From: Dromaius novaehollandiae
Taxonomy: Eukaryota > Chordata > Aves > Casuariiformes > Dromaiidae
Reading direction: 5' to 3'
Length of the DNA: 64,000 nucleotides
Assembly: GCF_036370855.1 (NCBI RefSeq)
Contig: NC_088103.1
Span: 6,077,404-6,141,403, forward strand
The position numbers were made by a program, and so were the translations under genes. The notes beneath the pieces were generated by a model. That model was not told the origin of the DNA. It saw nothing but the letters and a program-made list of their open reading frames with translations, and ran no database searches. The number at the start of each line of letters is the position of its first letter. Position 1 is the first letter of the stretch. Shown piece after piece: positions 24,481-35,475 of the stretch.

Positions 24481-26084
24481 CGGCTCTGTGTCTCCTGTTA
24501 CCTCCCCTGTTGCGAGGAGAGGTGTCCCACCCTCAGATGACAGCACCCGCCCAAGCACTCGGTAAAGGGAGAAGGTCTGGGCTGGCAGCAGGATGCTAAG
24601 GGTCTGAGACATGGATGGCGTTCATCTGTGAGGACACAAGTCCCGGCATGCTATGGAAAGGAGTCACGACTCCACATCTGCTCGGGAGGTTACCTGAGAG
24701 CACAGGATATTTCATGGGGAGGCACGAACTGCTTTCCCTTCTCATTCTCTTGTGGCGTAGACACAGCCAGAAGGCTAGCAACCGTGGCGATGCAGGGAAC
24801 AGGCTCAGATTTTAACTGCGGGTGCTCTTTCCTAAATTGCTCGTTGTTACCCGACCTTTAGCTAGGTACTCTCTGGTTATATATGGGCATTTGAGGTGGA
24901 ATATTGTGTGGGGGACAGTCCTCCCTTGCAAGAAAAAGGGCAAGTCTGGGCGGCAGAGGGTGCTGTGAAAGCATTTGTGAGGTGAAGAATCTCCTGAACT
25001 CCCTCAAGGTAGCATTTTTGCGTATTTAAGAGAGTTGTGCACCTCCTCTCGAATATGAGGTCTAGCCACATAGAGCTCTACCGACCTCCAGCAGGGCTGT
25101 GGTCTTGACCTCCAGAGCACAACGCTCTGGCACTGGGGGTGAGGCGGTGATGGAGAGCAGCAGTACGTGGTTATTCCCTCTGCACACCAGTGGCCTTTTG
25201 GCCATGGGTCTCCCAGAGAGTGGAGGAGCTCAGAAGCTTGGTGGAGTTTGTGCCCTCGTGTCTGCCACTCACAGCCGTGCTTGAAATGCCAGGGCAGGGG
25301 GCATTCAGCACAATAGGCACAAGGGTGGTGAGCCAGGTGCGGCCGGTGGAGCCCACGGAAGCACAACCTGCTCCCCAACCTGCTGACGCTCGGGGAGAAG
25401 TGGAAGGGACCGAGTGGTTTGGGGAGGCTGACTGCCCCTGCCTGTGCAGGGGAGGTGAAGCCAGGACAGAAGCACTGCCGTGATGGAGCCCTCTCTGCTG
25501 GAAGGATGGGGAAATGCCAGCTCTGCTTGGGTTCAGCCCTTTCACAATCCTTATTATTAACTATAACTCCACCAACCATCTTTATGCTGCTTTGTCTGGG
25601 TTAAACATGTTTTCTTTGCATTCACTCCAATGCACTGGTAAGTTATTCTGGTATTTCAATACCATTAACCATCACTGGATGTGAACCAGTGTACAGGCTC
25701 ATTCTCCAGGTTCCCGTGTGGTGGACTTGGGTTTCACCTGGAAGCCAAGCTCAGCAGAGGTGCAGGAGATGTTTCCAACGTGAGCAAGAAGATTTTTGTC
25801 TCCAGGGATAAGAAGACTGCCTAACAGCCTTAATTTGCTCTAGGATTTCTGTTCCAAAAGATCTTCTGTTGCAAGAGGCTTTCTAGTTCTAAGGGGAGAG
25901 CAAGAGTTTGAAGCTTCTTCATTTGCAGGGAAGTTAAGCAGCACAAAACATGAGCGAAGCTCTGTGAAGTCTTCATTTATGCTCTGGGCCCTGAGCAACC
26001 TTCTGTAGTTGTGAAGCTGGCCCTGAAGTGAGCGGAGGGTCAGACAAGAGACCTCCGGAGGTTGCTGCCAACCAACACTTCCCC

Positions 26085-26600
26085 TCTCCTCAGCGCTGGT
26101 GAGGCCACATCTGGAGTGCTGAGTCAACTTCTGGGCTCTGCAGCACAAGAAAGACGTGGACCTGCTGGAGCAAGTCCAGTGAAGGGCCACAGAGATGATT
26201 AAGGGACTGGAGCATCTCACACGAGAAAAGGCTGAGAAAGCTGGGATTGTTTAGCCTGGGGAAGAGAAGGGCATATAGATATCTGAAGGGAGGCTGTAAA
26301 GAAGATGCAGCCAGACTCTTTTCAGTGGTGCTCAGTGACAGGATGAGAGGAAAAGGGCACAAACTGAAAAGCAGGAAGTTCTGTCCTGTCTGACTATATA
26401 AGAAAAAAACTTCCCCACTGTGAAGGTGACTGAGCCCTGGAACAGGTTGCCCAGGGAGACCGTGGAGTCTCCATCTTCGGAAATACTCAAAAAAGCTGTA
26501 ATCAGACACGGTCCTGGGTAGCCTGCTCTAGGTGACCCTGCTTGAGCTGGGAGGTGGCCCTCAATTTCAGCCTCAACCATTCTGTAATGCTGTGGCTGCC
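26085..26600 (+). mobile_element. CR1 LINE 3' end, about 0.5 kb, 5'-truncated
   Basis: Long run of CR1 landmarks in order: gaggccacatctggagtgct, gagcaagtccagtgaagggc, cctggggaagagaag, atatctgaagggagg, acaaactgaaaagcaggaag, ctggaacaggttgcccaggg, and a tail with cctcaaccattctgtaatg. Sense orientation. Confidence 0.92.
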
Positions 26601-27219
26601 TGCATTTCTTTGACATGGGGTTGTGGGAAGGTGGAAGAAGGAGAACTAAGTACTTCTAAGTTTTCTAGCTGGTCATGAAATTTATTGCTGTTCTTTTTCA
26701 TGTAGATCAGGTGAGATGTTTCATCTTGCGTGTGTGTCTGTGCTGTTGAGTTTAATCTAGCAAAATTCTTCAGCTCATTTTTTTCTGGTTTGTCCTGGGC
26801 ATGAGTGTAAATTCTGCTACTGATAACCGATGGAGCGTGCCTCTGTCTTTGCTTTGCTTTCATCCTTTGCCACTAGGGGAGAAGCAAGGTTTTGTGCTGT
26901 ACGCACTGAGCTCCATTGTTGAGTTATCATTTTATCAGTAATATGACTAACTCACCCTTCTCTCCTTCTGAACCAGGTCTGCAAACCATGTCAGAAGCAG
27001 AGTGGAAAAATGGCATTACCTTCATAGCTGCAAGGATGGGCAATTGCCTGCTGAATGCTGAGCTGCAGAGTGGTAGAGCAGTCTCTTATCAGACTCTTGC
27101 GTAGATGACAGGTTGTATGGCGTGTGGCTGTGCTGCACTGGACAAGGGGTGAGTACAGCCCTGGTGCTTCATGTTCCCACACTCCATCCTCGGGTCCCAC
27201 CGCATCTCTCAACTCCTGC

Positions 27220-27640
27220 TTGGTAAGAGAAATGCACCTCTGGTCTGACCCCAGCTCTAGTAGGGCCAACATCGCAGCTACGGCAGGTCGCTCAAGGCTG
27301 TGTCCAGGCAAGTCTGGGCAATCCCCAAAAACAGAGATCCCCCACTGCTCGGGGACCTGCCCCAGGGCAGCACCACGCACATGGAGAAGGACTGTTTCCC
27401 TAAGGCCAGCTCGGATTTCCTGCGTTGCAGTTTGTGCCATAGCCTCATGCTTTTGCTGTGCCCCTCTGAGCAGAGTCTGGCCCCGTTGTCTCTGTAACCC
27501 CTTTGGCCGGAGGAGGATGCAGCTGGATCCCCCTTCACCTTCTCGTCCCCCAGATGAACAAGCCCAGCTCCCACAGCCTCTCCTCATATGCCCTGGTCTC
27601 CAGCCCGACCATCACGGTGGCCCCATGCTGGACACCTGAG
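27220..27640 (-). mobile_element. CR1 LINE fragment, antisense
   Basis: Reads as reverse-complement CR1. It begins with a diverged tail near tctggtctgaccccagctct, passes agctacggcaggtcgctcaa, and ends with gatgaacaagcccagctccc, acagcctctcctcatatgcc and ctggtctccagcccgaccat, the usual antisense CR1 wording. Confidence 0.85.
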
Positions 27641-28500
27641 TAATCCTTGCTGTGGGCTCTCTCGTGAGTGCAGCCGTCTGCTCGCAGCGTGCATCTCCTC
27701 TCCGTTTCAGGGAATGGCAGGGCTAGGTGAGGAGCCATCCTTCTACTGGAGCAGCTGAGCCTGTCCAGGGAGAGAGGTTAAGAAGGTGGGGCCGAGGTGG
27801 AGAAACAGTGGGGTAGGTGTGGGGAGAGCTGCGGGCTCTTACTTTGTGCAGGGAGACACTGAGAGGGGCAGGTATTTCTGAAGAGGGCACGAAGAGGGCA
27901 CCCCTCTGTAAATAGCTAGGGGGATGGGTTCCACTGCCTTGCTCTGATGGTGAGAAAATCCTATGACTACCAACCCCCTAAATGTGGTAGGGATAAGCCG
28001 TGTCAGTCCCGCTCTCCAACTTGCCCTGCCTCTTTCTTGCATGCCCTGTGGCATCTTTCAGCTTTTTCAACTTAAAACAGCTTGCAGTGCCATTCACTAC
28101 CACTTTCTTCACAGCCTCTTGGCTGACATGCAAGTGGCTGTCAGTGTTTATGAACGTGTTCCTAGATAAAAGGACTCCAAACACACTTCTGCTGCAGGGC
28201 TCCTGGGCTCCTGGAAGAGCAAGTCACAGCCTGCTAGCTTGAAAATAAACTGAGCTGCTGCTGCCGCACTCACCTTGGCTGACGTGCTAAAAGCCTTGAG
28301 GTCCCAGGGGAAGAAGGTGGAAGGTTGCGAAAGCCTCTGGCAGGAGAGGGAACCACGGGTTCTCCGCACCAGTCTCTCCTCAGTGCTGGAGGCAGGTGGT
28401 GCAGTTCTAGTGGTCTCTCCAGCTCGTCTCTGCCTGGACACTGCGACTCCAGTCTCTGGGCAGAAGCCAGCCTTTCAGGCCAGAGAGCCATGCTCCTGCT

Positions 28501-28775
28501 GGCCTGTTTCTTCTAGCCCTGCAGATCTCGCTTTCTCTCTGCTCGGCATGGGCAAGCAGGATGGAGAGTGCCCTGCTCAGCACTGCTGGGGCAGGAGTAC
28601 ACAGTCTTGGATGCGCTCATGTGCAGGAGATATTGCTCTTGACATGCTCTGACCACTATGTCCTGGGTGTCTTCTTGGCTGTGCTGCAGCCGTGGGCTGA
28701 TGTGCCCAGAGCTGGCCATGTGCCGAGGAGAGCTGTAGGCACTGGGGCAGCTTTCCAGGTACACAGAGGTGCACA
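28501..28775 (+). repeat. Unidentified dispersed repeat, copy 1
   Basis: About 275 bp whose reverse complement recurs at 49.92-50.19 kb with high identity over the whole length. Shared blocks include gcaggatggagagtgccctg, gtcctgggtgtcttcttggc and agctggccatgtgccgagga. Both copies keep more than one frame open, which may reflect GC richness or ancestral coding. I do not recognise the family: it has no CR1 tail, no LTR ends (TG..CA) that I can place, and no obvious target-site duplication. Confidence 0.75.
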
Positions 28776-30574
28776 ACAACGTTTTGAGTTGTTGGGGAAG
28801 CTGCACTACCACTCCAGAATGAGGCGGCCCACTCCACTATAGCCCTGTTTTGGTTCCTGAAGTCTTTCTTACACCTAGCCCTCTGCCCTCCAAGATGGAC
28901 TTTTTCACCTCCTCTTCTGCAGGCCAGAAAAGCAGGGGCTAGCCATAGTTTCTGGCTACAGGGAGCAGGAGCAGTGAAAGCAAACAACTCCTCCAAGAAG
29001 GACAAGATGTTTGACCTGCTATTTGAGAACATAACTTCTGTTCTGCAGGAAACAGCTCCAGGGTCGTCAGAGGTCATTCTTGTCATGATGGCCAAATTGC
29101 CCAGGGTTACCCGCTCCCCTTAGGTGGGAGTTACCAGCTGTGCCTTGCCAGCATCTCTCCAAAGGCTTAGCTGGAGAATGAACCGATCCTTTGTAGATGC
29201 CAGGTCACTGTGATCAGCTTTTTCTTGGATGCTACTTTTGTTCCTTCTGGAACAGGAGAAGGAGAAGTCTTTGAACCTGGTGTTACGGTATCTTCCTGGG
29301 CTAGATGAGTTTTAATGCTCCCTCACTGGAGTGCGTTACTGAAAAGGGCCTCTCTGCTGTGCACAGGCTCCTGGAGACACCTGAAGGCTAGGCTTTGGTG
29401 TCAAGCGTTAGGCTTGACTAGGCTAGGCTAAGCGCTGCTGGCTCTAGCTCTAGGAAGGCTGTAATATGGATGATGTGCTGGAGCACGTCCCACGGGACTC
29501 GTCATTAGTGTTGGACTTTGGTACTGAGATGAAGTCCTGCAAGGTTTCATCATGAGTCAGCCTGGGAGCTGGACCGCGGGCAGAAAGGAGCAGGATTCAG
29601 GGTGTTTGCTCTGTCCTCCATCCCCGCAGGTGAAGTGGCAGCAGAAGCACTGGCATCTCAGAAGCCTGAGCTCTCCATCTCTGAGTCTTTCTGCTGTTTC
29701 TGTTTCCTCAGGGTCTTTCACAACCTGTGAGGAACAGCTGCCACTCCTGATCCACCTCAAGCACCGCTGGATGCCTGCTCCTCGTGAGAGGGTTTGCACA
29801 GCCACATGCAGACACACCCAGTGTTACTCGTGTTGCATATTTGATGGGACCGATGCCTGACATTTATGGGGTGATTTTCCCTGCTGCAGGGTACTTTACA
29901 CTACACAGACACGACTGGAGGTCAAGTGTCATCAGAAAACAAGCTCCGTACCAGGGAATTAGTCATAAATGCTTTCTTACAGAGGTCTGGCTGTTGATGC
30001 TGTACCTTGCAGGAGGCCCTGTAAGCTCAGAAGGTCTCAGGAGAAGACCTGGGGTGCCAGCTGGAGCTTCAGTTCCCTGTGCCAAAAGCTCTGTGAATCA
30101 CTGACGGTGTATGTGAGTAATTTCCCCCCGCTTGGCGGCCTGCTTGGAGGCCTGGGTGTAGAGGATGACGTCAGGATAGGGAACAGTTGATCTAGAACAC
30201 AGCAGGACGTTTCTGTTGAGCAGCAGTTTGAGGATTTCAGGCACAGATGCTTAACTGCTGCCGCTGGTGCCTATATAGGTGCACCTTCCTTCCTAGCTAC
30301 AAAAGCCTCTGTGGGATCTGAGCTGCTGCAGGACTCTGCTTTGTGGAAGGTGGGTGGCTCGGCAGAGCAGTCTTTACTGCCCAGGGATGTCACCACCCTG
30401 CCAGGCTCCTGGGTCAGTCCCTTGTGCGGATTAGTCCCACCCAAGCTTCTGCTCAGGAGACTTCCTCATCTGTCCAGCGATGTTTGTGCTGGTCACGCAG
30501 TCTAAACAGGGCATCTTTATTCCTGCGCTTCTGTTCTTCATCCTTCCTGAGACAGGCATGCACTTTAGGTTGAA

Positions 30575-30790
30575 CAGAGCCCTGGAAGTCTCTAGTCTCT
30601 AGACAGTCTCAAAGCAGCCTGTTTTCCATCTAGATCAGCCTGCTCAGGGCCTTGTCCAGTCCAGTTTTGAGCATCTCCAAGGAAGGAGCTCCCACCAGCA
30701 ATCTGGGCACCTGTCCCACTGCTTAACTACCTTTATTGAGATTTTTTTTCCCTAATACCTGGCTGGATTGCTGGACCTTTCAGAAACTGT
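30575..30790 (-). mobile_element. CR1 LINE fragment, antisense
   Basis: Plus strand reads tcagcctgctcagggccttg, tccagtccagttttgagcat, ctccaaggaaggagctccca, then gggcacctgtcccactgctt and a T-run followed by ccctaatacctggctgg. This is the antisense CR1 order. Confidence 0.8.
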
Positions 30791-33779
30791 TGATCTTGTT
30801 CTGCAGGACAAGAGATAATGCATTACGTTGGCTTTTACAGGACAGCACTATAGGAGCGTTGAGGCAAGAAATACTATTTTTACAACTCTACAGGGTGGGG
30901 TGAAAGTCATTAGAGTGTCTCCTCTGTAGAAAAGCAGCTTGGCCCAAATGAAAAGGTGTTGTGAAATCTTCCCCTTGTTGGCACCAGGTAATATCCTGCA
31001 TGCCTTCTGCTCTAGCAATTGGCTTTCCCTGCCACTTCGTAACTTTTCGCTTGTATTTCATTCTTCATAGGTTCCTGTGGTTGATGCTTTCAGTCCAAGG
31101 TGCTTGCATAAAGGAAGCCTTGAATGCGTTCCTTGGTCAAGTCAATGATTAAATGCATACTTCACTCTGTAGCGCTGTTCACTATTCTTTTCCCTCTCTT
31201 TTTTTGTGGGAAGGCCTACTTTTGCCTTGGGATGTGAGGTCCATGACTGGCACTACCTGAAAGGCCACTCAGGGGAGCGGTCTTTGCACTGGCATTCCTA
31301 CCCACTTCCTTGTGTATTTTGCCACCTCTACGTAGCTATTTTCCAGGCAGCAGAGGCTGCAAACATGGCTGTCCAGATGAAGCAGGAGTGCAGCGAACAG
31401 CTAGGTAGTTGGTGGAGATTTTTTGTAGGTGCTTATATCAGTGGAAGTCTTCCTGCAAGTCTTGCTCTGCCAAATTCTGGGTGTCTTACAAATAAGGTAT
31501 TCTACGATTCTTATGCTTCTTTGGATTTAATTTTCTTCAGTAGTGCAGCTAACTGAAAAAATATTGAAATATTTTTACACTGGATCCTCTCTACGTGCTT
31601 CAGAATACTAAATCTCCTCTGCTAAATGTGCTATTTCCACCAGAAGCGCTAGAGATACATACTCCAGTTTGCACAAATCATCTTCTAAGTGATCACTCTG
31701 GAAGAGTTTGGGGACAGGACTACAAGACAAAGTTTGCAGGCAAACAAACGCTGTCCTTTGGATTACCTGGGCTGTACTGTCACCACCATGTGCCCTGAAT
31801 TTGCATCCTGACATTTGTGCTGAAAGAAATGCGAGGTGAGCAGTCCCACTGAGTTACAAAACCAGCCTGCTTCCTCCAGGATCTTGGCTGGATGTGGGGA
31901 ACAGCACCCAAGAGCTTTTTAATTAAATGAACCTCCCGTGAAGTGCCACATCCTGCTCTTTCGCCTGAACATTCCGATTTAGGAAAACAAACAAACAATA
32001 ATTCTGTTGGTAAAAACCACAAGCCAAGCCAGAAATATTTCACGTTGACAGAGGAAATATTCTGTTCGCTGGTGATACTGCCGCAAGAGAATTACAAGTG
32101 CTTTGTGCCACGTTTTGTTTTCTGTTAAGGTGACCCCCTCCCTGCATGCTCATTCCTTGAACTCCTTGGACCAAGGTGATACTGTTCCTCATAGGAACAG
32201 AGTTGCTGATAAGCTTGGTCTGCAGAAGATCAGTGCGGGAGATATCTATGGCCTACAGTCACTGCACCAGGGCAAGAGTAAAATCTACTACTTTTGATAG
32301 CATTCAACAAATGAGAACAGAGCATATTGACCAGTAAAACAGAGTTCTTTCCATACAGTGGGAGGGGGCTGCTTAGTTTCTCAGTGAGAATGGTGGGTTT
32401 TGTGTTGGTGCCCTAGTTCAAGAAGAGAGAAACTTCCAGGATCAGGATTGGAATGTAAACTCCAGCATTGAAGAGGCTGCAATTTTATGTATGATACAGT
32501 TAAATCCTCCTCAGTCAGGAGATGCTGTGGTATTTGAGCTGTTGGCTTTTGCTGCACTCTGCTTCAAGGTCTCTCCACATCTCAGTTACCCAGATGGTAG
32601 TTAATAACTTGGGGAACTCTGGTCAACCTTAGCTCAGAAACCTGCTGCTTTTCCAACCCTCTCTAATAATCCCATAGTGAAGACAAACCCCCTGAGGACA
32701 GCATGGACTCAGGGTCTCTGCTGCTTTGGCTCTATTCCCCAGCACCCATCTTATGTGCAAAAGCTGTTTTGTAACTCTTGTAAAACTTGCTAAAAACTCC
32801 TGTGAACTGTGAGAACCTGGTATGGCCTCTGCAGAGCTGTGCTGCCCTACAGGGTCTCAGGACCGTCCTCTGCTACTTCCCTCCTCTGAAATCTCCGTGC
32901 TGAGTGGTTGCTCGGCTCTGCTGCGGTGTGTTATAGGGCACCTGGCTGTAGAGAAAAGCAAGCGGCTCACATGGATCTGGCTTAAACCAACCTTTGGGCA
33001 ACTATTTGCAATAGACTTATCACCTATTCTCTTACAACACGAATCCAGGGTGCTTTCCAGAGTGATGTCCTTAAATGATCTCCTGACACAAACTCTGCTC
33101 ATGAATCAGAACACAAGGAAGTAAACTGGAGCTGGCTTAGGACAGGAAAGCTGGAATGGGAGAAGGGCTGTTGAAGGGTGACCATAACAAAGCAAAACCA
33201 CAGTGAACCTATGACTCAACTTCTAAGCCCTCCTGAAAGGCAGTCAGGTCTCTGCTGTGATCAGACCAAAACATGAAAGGACTCCCCTCCAGTCTGACCG
33301 GTTTGGGTCTGGGAACCATGCAGCGTGACTGAGTATCAGATTGTGCTGTGAAATGAGTGGGTTCAAATTCAGTTCTGATTTAGACTTTCTTCTAATCCAG
33401 ACAATCTATTGCATCATAAACTCTGGACTTGAAAGTCCCTACAAAGGGCCTCAAGCCCTCCCCAGTTGTCTGGTGAAGACCTGATGTTGGCAAAATACTG
33501 TTGCTGCTAACTGAGAATCCCCAGTCAGAATTGCGGTTTCTGGGACTTGCATAATGCACTGGCAGGATGAAACCCTCTTACTAAATTTCCATGCCCCTAT
33601 TAAAGTTATAACCAAAAGCAGTTTGAAATAAAAGGCATCGCCAAGGTAGTGATGTCTCCAGCAGTGGCTGACATTAGATGCCCAGAGAATAGTAAGCACA
33701 GGGCAGGAGCGCTGTGGCTTAACCCTCCCAATAGCCTTCAGGCTGGGAAGGGGTTCTCAAGCATCTTGTTTGTGGGCAA

Positions 33780-34240
33780 TACTTCTGATCTTATTTGACT
33801 TTGGGTTGATACGAAACAGAAATCCAACTCTGTCTATCTTTTTACATTTAAATGACTGTTTAGCTTGGAGAAGACTGAGGGGACATCTTATCAATGTGTA
33901 TGAATATCTGAAGGGAGGGTGCAGAGAGAATGGGGCCAGACTATTTTCAGCGGTGCCCAGGGAGAGGACAAGAGGCAACAGACACAAACTGAAACACAGG
34001 AAGTTCCATATAAACATGAGGAAAAACTTCTTTACTGTGAGGGTAGCAGAGCACTGGAACAGGTTGCCCAGAGAGGCTGTGGAGTCTCCTTCCTTGGAGA
34101 CATTCAAAGCCATCTGGACAAAGTCCTGTGCAATGTGCTCTAGGTGACCCTGCTTGAGCAGGGGGTTGGACTAGATGATCTCCAGAGGTCCCTTCCAACC
34201 TCAGCCATTCTGTGATGCTGTGGTTCTGTGAAATGCCAGT
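33780..34240 (+). mobile_element. CR1 LINE 3' end, well preserved
   Basis: Sense CR1 3' region: gagaagactgaggggacatc, ttatcaatgtgtatgaatat, ctgaagggagggtgcagaga, ctggaacaggttgcccagag, gttggactagatgatctcca, gaggtcccttccaacctcag, and a tail with ccattctgtgatg. It is close to the copy at 57.7 kb, so probably one of the younger insertions. Confidence 0.95.
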
Positions 34241-35369
34241 AACTGAACTAGGCTAGCCCAAATGGGCAGGTCATGTCCTAGCTTTGGCCAAAGCTAGCTG
34301 GAAGATATGCTGGCCCAGTTCTCAGTGTCCTCTCTGTTTTGTTTAAAAGCAAAGCCATAGAGGTTGACCAAGCAAACAGAGTGCAACCCCAGGCCTGGCT
34401 CAGAGAGCAGAAACATTCCTGCTGGGCAGCTCTTTCCGTACCATGTTTCAAGGAGGATGTTTCCGCGCTGTGTTTCAATGGGATTATTTCAAGGAGTAGA
34501 AGTTTGGAATGAAAGATGAGCTGATTGTCTGTCCATGGAGAAGTTGCACAAGGCACCCAACTCCCAGTAGGTCTCAGCCCCTCAGCAGGCACACAGGGCT
34601 GTGAAACCTGATTCAGGCATCTGGGAACGGAGGTTGGTAGAGCCTTCCCACTGAGGCTACACTGATGTGTGGATAGGATGCCAGGGGAGCTGATCCTGTT
34701 TGGATGCCCAGACCTGCTCTGCACAGACCTCTCTGGTGCAGTGGGCAGAGGGGAACTCAGTTCCCAGTGCAGTTCACCTCCCCAGCGCATGCAGCACGAT
34801 GGGGACACATGGCTGGTGACCAGCCTAGGGAAGCAGCTTGCCCCAGGTCGGAGGAGGAGATGGAGTAGGCAAGGATACATGCAGGGATCAAGTTCAAGGG
34901 CAATATACTGGGGCCTAGGGACTTCAGCCCTGCTGTCCCAGAGCACCCTGTGGACTGGTTTGCGAGCAGGTGCTGTGGGTCAACTCCTACCTCCTAGCAC
35001 AAGAGTAGGGGCTCCAAGGGTGCCTATGCAGCAAGCTCTTGAAGGTCCAGGAGACAGTGCAAGGAAGGCAGGATCTGAACTGTGACTCTATGCAGCTCCC
35101 ACACTTCCTGTCCTTCCTTCTCCAGCTGGCAGAAAGGGGACAGGTCAGATATCTCCCCTGTGACCCTGGCAGGCAGAAATATATCCAAGTGAGACCCAAC
35201 TGTTTTGCTCTTGGGGAACACTGCAAGGGAACTACAAAACAGTGTAGACTAGAAACCGTTAATACATTAATTGCTGGCACAGGGGTGATTTTCCCATGTG
35301 CCAGGCTGGTTATGCTTGTTTTCTTTTTCCTGGCTTCTGCCTGGATGCAGCTCTGCAGTCAGAAAGGTC

Positions 35370-35475
35370 TGTCTCAGAGCTGTGGTAGCCCTGGCCTGGC
35401 ACTGGTGACAGTCCTGCTGTAAGCTAGAGGCTGGACTGCAGGCTCTGGAGGTCCCTTCCCATCACCATTGCTCTT
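35370..35475 (+). mobile_element. CR1 tail fragment
   Basis: Contains ctggcactggtgacagtcct, then gaggctggactgcaggctct and ggaggtcccttcccatcacc. The antisense equivalent is at about 50.45-50.57 kb, and a related tail is at 56.03-56.16 kb. Confidence 0.6.

Noticed and set aside
24247-24612. Long minus-strand frame of 121 codons
   Set aside because: It falls in a GC-rich patch where stop codons are rare; composition is low-information and no known domain is visible.
25840-26509. Minus-strand frames over 100 codons
   Set aside because: They are antisense readings of a CR1 3' end.
33757-34198. Frames of 118-125 codons on both strands
   Set aside because: They are readings of a CR1 3' end (not its ORF2 part).
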